A stretch of 64,000 nt of DNA from Deinococcus sp. Leaf326 (GTDB taxonomy: Bacteria; Deinococcota; Deinococci; Deinococcales; Deinococcaceae), in assembly GCF_001424185.1 (NCBI RefSeq), contig NZ_LMOM01000012.1, positions 28,906 to 92,905 of the forward strand, written 5' to 3'. Positions 44,383 through 53,480 of the stretch are shown here, in pieces. Each line of letters starts with the position of its first letter. Position 1 is the stretch's first letter. The notes below the pieces were generated by a model. That model searched no databases. It saw only the letters and a list, made by a program, of their open reading frames with translations, and had not been told where the DNA came from. The position numbers and the translations under genes were made by a program.

Positions 44383-45516
44383 GTGATTAGATTGGCATGG
44401 ATAGATTACTGGAGAATTGCAGCAACGTTTTATATAACCTTGTATCACACTGTGTTAATGTTTAAAAGTAACGGTAAAACAGTTTCGGATGTTTTAGAAC
44501 TTGTATCAGGTAAAGGATATCTAGGCACATCGTTTTTTATGGTTTTAAGTGGTTTTATCATAACCTTGATTTACAAGAATAAGATAGGAAGTTTAAGAGA
44601 GAATCACCGGTTTTGGCGTTCAAGATTTGCCAGAGTTGCTCCCGGCTACATTCTACTCGTTTCAGCAGTAGTTCTGAAGAGCTATTTTATAGATAGGGAC
44701 TGGAATCTTAGTTTGGGGGATATTCTAGATACTATTGGTAATATAACCCTCATAAACTCCTTTCTGCCCAACGCACAACTGTACTTACCCCAAGCCTGGA
44801 CCCTTGGTGTCCTAATACTTTTCTATGCAATTTTCCCTTATATGTGTAATAAATTAGAAGTTTATCCAAAGAAAAAATTGATAAATATAGCTTTGATAAC
44901 CTGGGTGGCCTATTTGATAATCCCTATATTATATCTGCTGATCACTAACGAAGGTCCAGTCGGACCATTTTATCAAGAGCCAGTTATATTTAATTACATT
45001 CACACTTTCCCTCTTCTGAGGGTTGTGGAACCCTGTCTTGGAATGCTAACAGCATTGTATCTAACAAAGTATCAAAAGTCAGAGTTTAAGTTCCATAGCT
45101 ATATGTATTGGATTTCCTGTCTTGCTTTAGGTGGCTTCTTCTTTATCCCTAACGAAACTATATTTTTTCCAGTCTTGCACAATGGACTTCCTATTCCCCT
45201 GCTTCTGATAATACTTATCACTCGATATCGTGTTTCTCAGTACAGGATAGAGGCACTAGCCGGCCAGTCTGTAAAAACCTTGGCGGATGCGACGCTTGGC
45301 GTGTACCTGTCTCATATGTCACTTTTAGCTTTACTAAAGCATTTCAGTATAAATAATTTTCCTAATGACTTATCTGTTTTTTTAAGTGTCATTTTAGTAG
45401 TGGTAATGGGGCTTATGATGCAAAGTTGGGTTTTTCGGCCTCTGGGTGACCGGTTGGTAAAATGGATGAGTCGCAGAAGATTCGATTCCAATACGGCAGC
45501 CTCGATTGGCGACTGA
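44383..45516 (+). CDS. Acyltransferase-3 family membrane protein
   Basis: A 377-residue integral membrane acyltransferase of the acyltransferase_3 (OafA/NodX-like) family, with about ten helices. The conserved start WIDYWRIAATFYITLYH holds the His-containing first helix (RxxA...H pattern), and GTSFFMVLSGFIITL with the later FWRSRFARVAPGY is the second family signature. It is likely to acetylate a surface polysaccharide or lipid using cytoplasmic acyl-CoA. GTG start with GGAGG 8 nt upstream. A counted sample (44401-44460) is 20/60 G+C, far below the backbone, suggesting horizontal transfer. Confidence 0.9.
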   Translation: MIRLAWIDYWRIAATFYITLYHTVLMFKSNGKTVSDVLELVSGKGYLGTSFFMVLSGFIITLIYKNKIGSLRENHRFWRSRFARVAPGYILLVSAVVLKSYFIDRDWNLSLGDILDTIGNITLINSFLPNAQLYLPQAWTLGVLILFYAIFPYMCNKLEVYPKKKLINIALITWVAYLIIPILYLLITNEGPVGPFYQEPVIFNYIHTFPLLRVVEPCLGMLTALYLTKYQKSEFKFHSYMYWISCLALGGFFFIPNETIFFPVLHNGLPIPLLLIILITRYRVSQYRIEALAGQSVKTLADATLGVYLSHMSLLALLKHFSINNFPNDLSVFLSVILVVVMGLMMQSWVFRPLGDRLVKWMSRRRFDSNTAASIGD

Positions 45517-45845
45517 GGTATTTCAGTCTGACCTGCTTCATTCGACGGTTTTCTACAACCTTTCTCTTGCCATGTCAGAGAAAGGTTGTTCTTAGCAAAC
45601 GAAAAGCACCCTGCTCGGCATCTGCCAAGGCGGGGCGTTTCGTGCAGGCTTACTTCTTGACCTGATTCAGGGCGAGGGGCGACACGGCGTTCATGCTCCC
45701 CCAGTCCCCCACTGGGGGAGTTCGCCTGCCGGCCCTCCTTCTGGGCAAGCCTGCACCGCCGCGCCTGTGCCGGGCGGTATCTTGACGGCGTACGCTGCCC
45801 GGACCGGGCGACGAGAGCCCCGCCGTCAAGGAGCCGACCAGAGCC
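45517..45845. other. Intergenic region at the right edge of the AT-rich patch
   Basis: About 330 bases. It holds the acyltransferase terminator and a GC-rich 10-bp hairpin at 45696-45720 (arms CTCCCCCAGT and ACTGGGGGAG), after which composition returns to backbone values. No convincing gene; a minus-strand frame antisense to the GGDEF gene ends here but lacks any family signal. Confidence 0.5.
45555..45595 (+). terminator. Terminator of the acyltransferase gene
   Basis: A perfect 13-bp stem (45555-45567 with 45577-45589) with a 9-nt loop is followed by TCTTAGC, 38 nt past the stop codon. Confidence 0.75.
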
Positions 45846-48065
45846 ATGAGGACGCAAGTGCCCCGCCCCCACCTGAGTACCGATCTGGAGCTTGGTCTCC
45901 AGGAGGTGCTGGACCTGCTGCGGGAACGCCGCGTGCTGTTCTGGCACGCCGATGTCGGGGACCCCAGCGTCATGATGTATATCGACGACGCCCACCTGGG
46001 CAAGTGGAACGCCGGTGTGCTGTGGGCAGGGCTGTCACCCGAGGACGGCGCGCTGCTCGACGCTTCTCTGCGGCAGGTCGTGGAGAAGGGCGGCTGTTTC
46101 GATGTGGAATACCCCCTGACCTACGCGCCGGGCGAGCAGCGCTGGTGCCACTTCAGCGGGTTTTGCCCCCCGCCCGAGATGCAGATGGGCGGCGGCCCCA
46201 CGCGCCTGATGGGACTGATGCGGGACGTGACGGCCCAGACCACGAGTTACGCGCGCTCGCTGGAACAGGCGGCCCTGCTGCGCGGCCTGTGCGAGCAGAG
46301 CATGGTGGGCATCGCCATCAAGGACCTCGACGGGCGCTTCATCCTGAACAACACTGCCCTGAACAGCTACACCGACCATCCCGCGGGCAGCGACGACCTG
46401 ACCGGCCAAGACAGTGGGGCGCTGTTCTCGCCGGAGTTGATGGACCTCGTGGAGCGGCTCGACCGGGAAGCTCTGGAGACCGGACAGGTGGCGGTGGGCG
46501 AGATCGACCTCGAACTGGGAGGCCGCCCCATGAGCCTGCGGATGAGCAAACAGCCCTTCTGGCGCGGCGGCGAGGTGGTCGGCACGGTAAGTTTCACGAC
46601 CGACGTGACAGAGCGGCGCGTGCTCGAGCGCCGGCTGCTGGAGCATTCGGCCGAACTGGAGGCTCGGGTGCGCGAGCGTACGGCCGAGCTGCAGGCCATC
46701 AACGACCGCCTGCACCACGCCGCCACGCACGACGTGCTCACCGGTCTGCCCAACCGCGCCCAGCTTCAGCAGTGGTTCGCCGAGAGACGCGCTGACTGGC
46801 CGCCGCGCGGGACCGTCCTGCCCGGCGAGGCCCAGGGGGGGCTGCCCCTGCTGACCCTGCTGATGGTCGATCTCGACCACTTCAAGCGCATCAACGACCG
46901 CTTCGGGCACGGCGGCGGCGACCTGCTGCTGCAACAGCTCGCCGCGCGGCTGCGGCGCGGGCTGCCCCCCGGCGCGGCGCTATGCCGCCTGAGCGGCGAC
47001 GAGTTCGTGGTCCTGCTCGGCGGCGTGTCGCCCACGCAGGCGCGTCAGCTCGCTGAGGCGCTGCTCACCGAACTCCTGCGGCCCTTCACGCTGGGAGGGC
47101 GGGCCGTGCAGGTGGGGCTGAGCATCGGCGTGACCCATGCCTGGACGGCCGAGAGCGACCTGCGCGACCTGCTCGACGAGGCCGACATGGCGATGTACAC
47201 CGGCAAGCGCAGCGGGCGCGGCGGCGTGCGCGTCTTCGAGCCCTGGATGCGGGCCCGTCAGTCGCTGCTTCAGGACCTCGAGGACGACCTGCCCGGCGCG
47301 GCCGAGCGCGGTGAGCTGTCGGTGGTGTTCCAGCCGGTCGTGTCGCTGGCCGTAGGGGGTCCGGACGGCGGCGAGGTGCCGGGGGTCGAGGCCCTGGTCC
47401 GCTGGCAGCACCCCCGGCACGGCCTGATCCAGCCCGACGAGTTCATCTCGATGGCCGAGGCCCAGGGCTGCGTCACGGCCATTGACCTGTGGGTGCTGCG
47501 CGAGGCGGCGCGGCAGGTCTGGCCTCTGATCCGGTCGGGGCAGGTCCGGACCCTGGCGGTGAATTTCTCGGCGCAGCATTTCGCGGGGGCCGGATTTCCG
47601 GGGCAACTGCGCGCCACGCTGGAGGAAACAGGGTTGCCCCCGAGTGCCCTGGTCGTCGAGATCACCGAGAGCCTGTTCATGGATGACCACCGCCGCGCCA
47701 ACGTCTTGCTGCGCGACCTGCTGCGCGACGGCGTGGGGGTCGCCGCCGACGACTTCGGCCGGGGCTACTCCTCGCTCGCCAAGTTGCAGCACCTCCCGCT
47801 CTCGATGCTCAAGGTGGACCGCGCCTTCGTGGCGACCTCGGCGCAGTTTCCGGGCATCGTCCGGTCCATCGTCGAGATGGCGCGCAGCCTCAACCTGGCC
47901 GTCGTGGCCGAGGGCATCGAGACGGGGGCGCAGCTTGACGCCCTGCGCGACCTGGGCTGCGGCTACGGCCAGGGCTACCACCTCGCCCGGCCGATGGACG
48001 CGCCCGCGCTGAGTGCCTGGCTCGCCGCGCGCCCCGCGCCTCTGGCCCTGACAGATCCTGCCTGA
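45846..48065 (+). CDS. PAS-GGDEF-EAL cyclic di-GMP signalling protein
   Basis: A 739-residue cytoplasmic protein with no membrane segment. One or two PAS-like sensor domains occupy about 25-260, a short coiled coil about 257-292, GGDEF about 293-460 and EAL about 465-730. The GGDEF loop reads RLSGDEF (383-387), with Ser in place of the first Gly, and no RxxD inhibitory site precedes it. The EAL motif (Glu515, EALVRW), VEITES, DDFGRGYSS (Asp635, Asp636) and VVAEGIET are intact, so c-di-GMP hydrolysis is likely and synthesis uncertain. Monocistronic. Confidence 0.95.
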   Translation: MRTQVPRPHLSTDLELGLQEVLDLLRERRVLFWHADVGDPSVMMYIDDAHLGKWNAGVLWAGLSPEDGALLDASLRQVVEKGGCFDVEYPLTYAPGEQRWCHFSGFCPPPEMQMGGGPTRLMGLMRDVTAQTTSYARSLEQAALLRGLCEQSMVGIAIKDLDGRFILNNTALNSYTDHPAGSDDLTGQDSGALFSPELMDLVERLDREALETGQVAVGEIDLELGGRPMSLRMSKQPFWRGGEVVGTVSFTTDVTERRVLERRLLEHSAELEARVRERTAELQAINDRLHHAATHDVLTGLPNRAQLQQWFAERRADWPPRGTVLPGEAQGGLPLLTLLMVDLDHFKRINDRFGHGGGDLLLQQLAARLRRGLPPGAALCRLSGDEFVVLLGGVSPTQARQLAEALLTELLRPFTLGGRAVQVGLSIGVTHAWTAESDLRDLLDEADMAMYTGKRSGRGGVRVFEPWMRARQSLLQDLEDDLPGAAERGELSVVFQPVVSLAVGGPDGGEVPGVEALVRWQHPRHGLIQPDEFISMAEAQGCVTAIDLWVLREAARQVWPLIRSGQVRTLAVNFSAQHFAGAGFPGQLRATLEETGLPPSALVVEITESLFMDDHRRANVLLRDLLRDGVGVAADDFGRGYSSLAKLQHLPLSMLKVDRAFVATSAQFPGIVRSIVEMARSLNLAVVAEGIETGAQLDALRDLGCGYGQGYHLARPMDAPALSAWLAARPAPLALTDPA

Positions 48066-48120
48066 ACAGACCCGGCCGGCGAACGCGGCCGGCTTTTCCG
48101 CTTCCCTGCGAGGGCTGGAG

Positions 48121-48324
48121 TCAGCCCAGACGGTGCCACAGGACCAGGCCCCACAGCAGCAGCAGCAAGACGAGCGCGATGCGCAGCGCCACGCTGAACC
48201 ACCCGAAGGCGTGTCGGCGTCGTTTCGCCCGGCCGGTGACCGGAGCCCTGGCAGCCGCCGACCGGGGAACAGGAGGTCTGGAGGCCGCGTGTCCAGGCGC
48301 AGGGCGCCGGCGGGTCCGGCTCAA
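48121..48324 (-). CDS. Possible small single-pass membrane protein
   Basis: A 67-residue frame with a very basic first half (about residues 1-38) and a C-terminal hydrophobic helix (about 42-62). It would start at TTG, overlapping the glycosidase stop codon by 4 nt. The clear helix and the coupled position argue for a gene; the rare start codon and the biased composition argue against. Function unknown. Confidence 0.45.
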   Translation of the reverse strand: MSRTRRRPAPGHAASRPPVPRSAAARAPVTGRAKRRRHAFGWFSVALRIALVLLLLLWGLVLWHRLG

Positions 48325-50276
48325 GGCGCCCGGCCGGCCGGAGCCGCCGTGGCCGAGGGACCACGTGGTACGAAGACCACGGCGTTGGGCACGTTCTGGC
48401 CCCAGACCGTATTGAGGTAGCCGCCCAGATTGCCGTAGCCGCCGGTGACATAGGCCGCCGCACTGCTGCCGCTGTCCATGCGCACCGCGTCGCGCACGCC
48501 CGAGGCCGCCAGCGCCGCCGCGAAGGCCTCGGGCGTGCCGTGCTCGAAGTAGGCGATGGTGGGCTGCCCGCCCAAGGTTCCCAGCGCCACCTGCCGGGTC
48601 GCGCGCCAGATGCCGGCAGAGGTGTTGAACTGCTCCTTGGCCGGGTTCAGCGCCACCTGACCGCCCTGCACGAGCAGCGGGCCGGCACTCAGCGCGTCCT
48701 GCGCGCTGTCCCAGGGGGCGTCCTCGGCGCGCCAGGCCAGCGCGGCGTTCAGGGTGGCCCCGGCGGCGCGCGGCAGCTGCGGGTAGCGCGCCGGGTCGAA
48801 GGTCAGGGCCAGCGTGCCGGTCGGCGGCGTGACCCGGCCGCTCAGCGCCGAGGTGACCGCACCCGCACCGGGGACGACATACAGGGTGGTCAGGCTGTCG
48901 GCCCCGACCACCGTGTGCCCGTCGCCCACGAAAGCCGTCAGCAGCTCGGGGCGCGGCCGGGAGCCGACCGTATTTACGGTGACGCTGCCGAAGGGGCCGC
49001 TCAGGACATAGCGTGGCCGGGGATACCCGACCAGGGTGGTGCCCGCTGCGGTGAATCCCACCGTGGCACGCTTTTCCAGGCTGGGGGCAGTCATCAGCCC
49101 GCCCGACACCACCAGATCGACCGGCAGGGCAGTCGCGGGGTCGAAGTAGCCGCCGTTGACTCCGGCGATTCCGCGCACGCTGCCCACCAGCGCCGAGAGG
49201 CCCAGGGCGCGGCCGGACGGCGCACTCACCACGCGCGGCTGGTACAGCGCCGGGTCGAAGCTCAGGAGGTGCAGGTAGCCGCGGTTACGGTAGGTCACGC
49301 CCGGCGGCAGGCCCTCGGGGTCGATGGGCGGGGGCACGCGGGTGTCGAGCTGCGTCGCCGTGTCGATCACCACGCGCGCCGGGTTGTCGAGCGTGAAGAC
49401 CTCGCTGCTGCCCCCACCCGTGTTCAGGCGCACGGCCACGCCGCCGCTGCCGGGGGTCACGAGCAGCGTGTCACCCGACCCCAGCGTCTGGTTGACGGCC
49501 GTGGCCGTGACCCCCGCGAAGTTCAGGCTCAGGCCGGCGCGGTCGCGTGTGACCGTGTACGCAGCGGCCGAGCTGAGTTCCAGCACGACCCGCTGCACCT
49601 CCACGTTACGGTGCAGCTCGCGGCCTATGCGCACGGTGGACAGGGCCACCGGGAGCGCGCCCTGGGCCGGCGGCAGGGGAGTAGAGACTGGCGGCGTGGC
49701 GGCAGTCTGCGCCGGAGTGACCGGTACGGCCGCCGCCGGAGGAGTGGGCGCGGGGCTGGTCGCCGCCGGTCTGACCGGGGTAGGTGCAGGGACCGCAGGT
49801 GCCGGGGCGGTCGCTAGGTCGGGCGAGGGCGGCAGGGTTGCGGCCGGAACCAAGGCCGGGGCGGCGAAGTCCAGTACGTCGGGAGCCTCGCCCAGCACGC
49901 GCACGCCCAGGGCCCGCAGGGCGGCCAGAGGCACGTACAGGCTGCCGTTCACAGTCTGCGGGGCACTCAGGCCCGCGGGCACCCGCAGACCGACCGCGCG
50001 CCAGCCGCCGGCCTGGCCGTTGCCGCCCGGTGCGTACCGCAGCTCGCGGGCGCCGTACAACAGGCGCAGGTCGCGCGGATCGTTGCGGACGCTCACGCCC
50101 AGGCGCGGCAGGGTCCACACCGCCAGCGCCTCACCGCCCGCGAGCTGACGTGAGTCCACCACCGGCGCCTGCGCCACGCCGCCGATGGCGACCGTGCGGG
50201 CCTGCGCCGAGCCCAGCAGTCCCAGCACCAGCGCCGCGAGCGCCGCACTTCCTTTTCTCTTGCCGCCTGCCTTCAC
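48321..50276 (-). CDS. Phosphodiester glycosidase family exported protein
   Basis: A 651-residue protein. A signal peptide ([15 protein letters not shown]), a copper-amine-oxidase-N/stalk-like domain (about 30-140), an Ala/Pro-rich linker (about 145-215), an AMIN-like beta stretch (about 215-325) and a C-terminal phosphodiester glycosidase domain (about 360-640) follow in order. The last has the GVNGGYFDP motif and the [12 protein letters not shown] segment typical of NAGPA-like domains. These enzymes release N-acetylglucosamine from phosphodiesters; the target, perhaps a cell-wall glycan, is unknown. GTG start with TACACT 7 nt upstream. Confidence 0.92.
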   Translation of the reverse strand: MKAGGKRKGSAALAALVLGLLGSAQARTVAIGGVAQAPVVDSRQLAGGEALAVWTLPRLGVSVRNDPRDLRLLYGARELRYAPGGNGQAGGWRAVGLRVPAGLSAPQTVNGSLYVPLAALRALGVRVLGEAPDVLDFAAPALVPAATLPPSPDLATAPAPAVPAPTPVRPAATSPAPTPPAAAVPVTPAQTAATPPVSTPLPPAQGALPVALSTVRIGRELHRNVEVQRVVLELSSAAAYTVTRDRAGLSLNFAGVTATAVNQTLGSGDTLLVTPGSGGVAVRLNTGGGSSEVFTLDNPARVVIDTATQLDTRVPPPIDPEGLPPGVTYRNRGYLHLLSFDPALYQPRVVSAPSGRALGLSALVGSVRGIAGVNGGYFDPATALPVDLVVSGGLMTAPSLEKRATVGFTAAGTTLVGYPRPRYVLSGPFGSVTVNTVGSRPRPELLTAFVGDGHTVVGADSLTTLYVVPGAGAVTSALSGRVTPPTGTLALTFDPARYPQLPRAAGATLNAALAWRAEDAPWDSAQDALSAGPLLVQGGQVALNPAKEQFNTSAGIWRATRQVALGTLGGQPTIAYFEHGTPEAFAAALAASGVRDAVRMDSGSSAAAYVTGGYGNLGGYLNTVWGQNVPNAVVFVPRGPSATAAPAGRAP

Positions 50277-50283
50277 GCGGGCG

Positions 50284-50289
50284 AGTGTA
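50284..50289 (-). promoter_or_regulatory. Leaderless -10 box (TACACT) for the phosphodiester glycosidase
   Basis: TACACT on the minus strand ends 7 nt before the GTG at 50276. Confidence 0.5.
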
Positions 50290-50392
50290 TCCGCACGGGC
50301 GGCGGCGGCGGGTGAGTCGGGGGGCGGCCAGGAAGCACAGAGGCGGGCGCGTCAGAGGTTTGTGCGACGGAGGACCGTACAGTTGGGGAGCC

Positions 50393-50878
50393 ATGATTGA
50401 GCCTTCGCTTGACCTTTACGGCGACGCGTTCGCCCGGGTGGACCAGCACCTTGAAGAACTGCTGGCCGCCACCGGAGTCCGCTATTGCCTGCTTGTCGAC
50501 CGCAAGGGCTTCGTGCTTTCGCACAAAGAAGCCCTGTGGGCGCCCCGCCCGCCCGCGCTCGATAGCGTCGCTACGCTGGTCGCCAGTAATGCCGCCGCGA
50601 CCGCCGCGCTGGCGAACATGCTGGGCGAACGCACTTTCTCCGAACAGACCCACCAGGGCGAGAACGGCACGCTGTACGTGGAATCGGTCGGGGATCAGGC
50701 GCTGCTGACCCTGATCTTCGACAGCAGCGTGGCCCTGGGCAAGGTCAAGGTGTACACCCGCAAGACCATTCCCAAGCTCGGGGAGATTCTCGACGAACTG
50801 GCCGACGCGCCCCAGCCGGAACTGGGCGACGACTTTTCCAAGGGGGCCAGCGCGCTGCTCGATGACCTCCTGGGTTAA
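50393..50878 (+). CDS. mglB: Roadblock/LC7 protein, MglB-type GTPase-activating protein
   Basis: A 161-residue Roadblock/LC7-fold protein. The core (about 15-120) includes [14 protein letters not shown] and [22 protein letters not shown], as in MglB of Thermus and Myxococcus. MglB homodimers stimulate GTP hydrolysis by MglA. The mglA gene follows directly, supporting the assignment. A TACAGT box lies 9 nt before the ATG. Confidence 0.93.
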   Translation: MIEPSLDLYGDAFARVDQHLEELLAATGVRYCLLVDRKGFVLSHKEALWAPRPPALDSVATLVASNAAATAALANMLGERTFSEQTHQGENGTLYVESVGDQALLTLIFDSSVALGKVKVYTRKTIPKLGEILDELADAPQPELGDDFSKGASALLDDLLG

Positions 50879-50968
50879 GCGCTCCCTTGTTGTCCGCCCA
50901 GTCCGCTGCCCGCGTCTCCTTTGCCTTTTCGCGCGTTCCCACGCGCCTCACCGGAGGTGAGCCCCCCC

Positions 50969-51559
50969 TTGAGCACCATCAACTTCGCTGCCCGCGAGAT
51001 CAACTGCAAGATCGTCTACTACGGCCCCGGCATGTGCGGCAAGACCACCAACCTCAAGTACGTGTTCGGCCGCGTGCCCGGCCACCAGCGCGGCGAGATG
51101 GTTTCACTGGCGACCGAGGACGAGCGCACACTGTTCTTCGACTTTCTGCCGCTCGACCTCGGCAGCGTGCAGGGCTTCAAGACCCGCTTTCACCTCTACA
51201 CCGTGCCGGGACAGGTCTTCTACAACGCCAGCCGCAAGCTGATCCTGCGCGGCGTGGACGGCATCGTGTTCGTGGCCGACAGCTCGCCCAATCGCCTGCG
51301 CGCCAACGCCGAGAGCATGCGTAACCTGCGCGAGAACCTGCAGGAGCACGGCATTGACATCCGCGACGTGCCCATCGTGCTGCAGGTCAACAAGCGCGAC
51401 GTGCCCGGCGCCCTGCCGGTGGACATGATCCGTGCGGTTATCGACCCCAAGCGTGAGCTGCCCATGTACGAGTCCTCGGCCAGCCAGGGGGTCGGCGTCT
51501 TCGAGACCCTCAAGGGCGTGAGCCGTCTCGTGCTCGACCGCCTGGCGCAGCCCAAATAA
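50969..51559 (+). CDS. mglA: Small Ras-like GTPase MglA
   Basis: A 196-residue small GTPase. The P-loop [10 protein letters not shown] has Lys25, the switch regions include [14 protein letters not shown] and [17 protein letters not shown], and QVNKRD is the guanine-specificity motif. MglA sets cell polarity in motile bacteria. The start is a TTG at 50969, which gives the family N-terminus [11 protein letters not shown] and the 196-residue length of Thermus MglA. GGAGGTGA lies upstream at good spacing. A 16-residue longer frame begins at another TTG without support. Confidence 0.95.
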   Translation: MSTINFAAREINCKIVYYGPGMCGKTTNLKYVFGRVPGHQRGEMVSLATEDERTLFFDFLPLDLGSVQGFKTRFHLYTVPGQVFYNASRKLILRGVDGIVFVADSSPNRLRANAESMRNLRENLQEHGIDIRDVPIVLQVNKRDVPGALPVDMIRAVIDPKRELPMYESSASQGVGVFETLKGVSRLVLDRLAQPK

Positions 51560-51623
51560 GGCGGGGTTCCCTCCCGGCCCGGCGATTGTGAGTGCCCCTC
51601 GGCGCCCACCCCCGCCGGGCCGC

Positions 51624-51666
51624 TATGCTGCGTGGCTGTGAGAAGCGTCGGGGCAGGCGGGGCGTG

Positions 51667-51670
<4 letters not shown>
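51624..51670 (+). promoter_or_regulatory. Leaderless leader peptide upstream of mqnP
   Basis: A TATGCT box (51624-51629) is followed after 8 nt by GTG (51638), which opens a 10-codon frame reading [10 protein letters not shown]. Its TGA stop (51668-51670) overlaps the GTG start of mqnP (51667-51669). The layout suggests a translated leader that hands ribosomes to mqnP. Confidence 0.45.
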
Positions 51671-52551
<881 letters not shown>

Positions 52552-52564
52552 TGGCCCTGCTCTG

Positions 52565-52858
52565 ATGGATGGAGGTGCGGCGTGGGCGGCCCCGGCTCCG
52601 GCAGAGGCTGCCCGCGCCTTTGTGGACGGCGACGAACGGCTGGCCCTCACGCTGCTGTCGCGGGCACGCGACGCCCAGCCGCCGGGGTCGCGGGCCTGGG
52701 CGCAGCTCGAACGGCTGTGCGGACTGGTGCTCATCCACGTTCTGCGCGAGGTCGAGGGCACCTTCGCTCTGGAACGCGCCGACGCCTGTTTCGACCGCCT
52801 GGGCGGCGCACGGCCCGACCTCGACTGGCTGGAGGCGGCGGCAGAAGACGGCAGCTGA
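52565..52858 (+). CDS. Small acidic protein of unknown function
   Basis: A 97-residue, Ala/Glu/Asp-rich, probably helical protein beginning 13 nt after the mqnP stop codon and likely co-transcribed with it. It has the codon pattern of neighbouring genes but no ribosome binding site stands out. The sequence looks like an alpha-helical helper domain ([19 protein letters not shown]). I recognise no family. Confidence 0.6.
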   Translation: MDGGAAWAAPAPAEAARAFVDGDERLALTLLSRARDAQPPGSRAWAQLERLCGLVLIHVLREVEGTFALERADACFDRLGGARPDLDWLEAAAEDGS

Positions 52859-52953
52859 GGCAGGGAGGTCTGGAGCCGGCCGCCCTGTCCGGCCGGGAGC
52901 CGGGACGCCGCGCCGCCCGGACGACAGGCAGGAACCCCTTTGACCAGATGCTC

Positions 52954-53002
52954 TAGAATCCGGGCCATGTCCCGCGCCCGCCGCCCCCGGAACTCCCCTT
53001 GA
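52954..53002 (+). promoter_or_regulatory. Leaderless leader peptide upstream of the gene at 52999
   Basis: TAGAAT (52954-52959) is followed after 7 nt by an ATG (52967) that opens an 11-codon frame ([11 protein letters not shown]). Its TGA (53000-53002) overlaps the TTG start of the next gene (52999-53001). This is the same layout as upstream of mqnP. Confidence 0.5.
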
Positions 53003-53469
53003 CGCAGGAGCGCTCCGCCGAACCGCGTGCCCTGGAAAACTCCGAGGCCGAATTCATGGCCCGTTACGGCGAATACGCGGCGAGCGGCCTGCTGTATCCC
53101 CAGCCCGAGGGCAGTCCGCTACTGGAGTTCGCGTCGGCCGGCCGGGTGCTGTATCTCTTCGACCGCTGCGGCCCCTACGCCGCGCCCCCCGGTCCGGCGC
53201 GGGTCGTCGTGAACGGCCTGCTGGACCTGCCCGAGACCGAAGTGCTTGGAGGAGACACCCCGCCCACGCGCGAGACGCTCAATCTGGTGGGTATCTCGGC
53301 GGCCGAGGGCTGCGGCCAGATCGAGCAGGTGCTGGGCCGCAGTTGGGTGGTGCGTGCCCGGCTGCCGCTGGTGCTCTCGGCCTACTCGCCGTTGCCCCCG
53401 GCCCAGGTCGGCGACTGGGTGCGGTTCCGCACGTTGCCGCCCCTGCACGGCTTCATCCTGACGGGCTGA
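52999..53469 (+). CDS. Protein of unknown function
   Basis: A 156-residue soluble protein with mixed beta-rich composition and a final [20 protein letters not shown] stretch. It starts at TTG overlapping the stop of an 11-codon leader frame; no other start codon gives the full coding stretch. Composition and codon use match the backbone. No family recognised. Confidence 0.75.
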   Translation: MTQERSAEPRALENSEAEFMARYGEYAASGLLYPQPEGSPLLEFASAGRVLYLFDRCGPYAAPPGPARVVVNGLLDLPETEVLGGDTPPTRETLNLVGISAAEGCGQIEQVLGRSWVVRARLPLVLSAYSPLPPAQVGDWVRFRTLPPLHGFILTG

Positions 53470-53480
53470 GAGGCCCGCAC

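Noticed and set aside
44053..44448. A 131-codon minus-strand frame in the AT-rich intergenic region
   Set aside because: It overlaps the start of the acyltransferase gene and has no ribosome binding site or family signal.
45650..46003. A 117-codon minus-strand frame at the right edge of the AT-rich patch
   Set aside because: Most of it is antisense to the GGDEF gene and Arg/Ser-rich. Only the last 20 residues look protein-like, with no recognised match.
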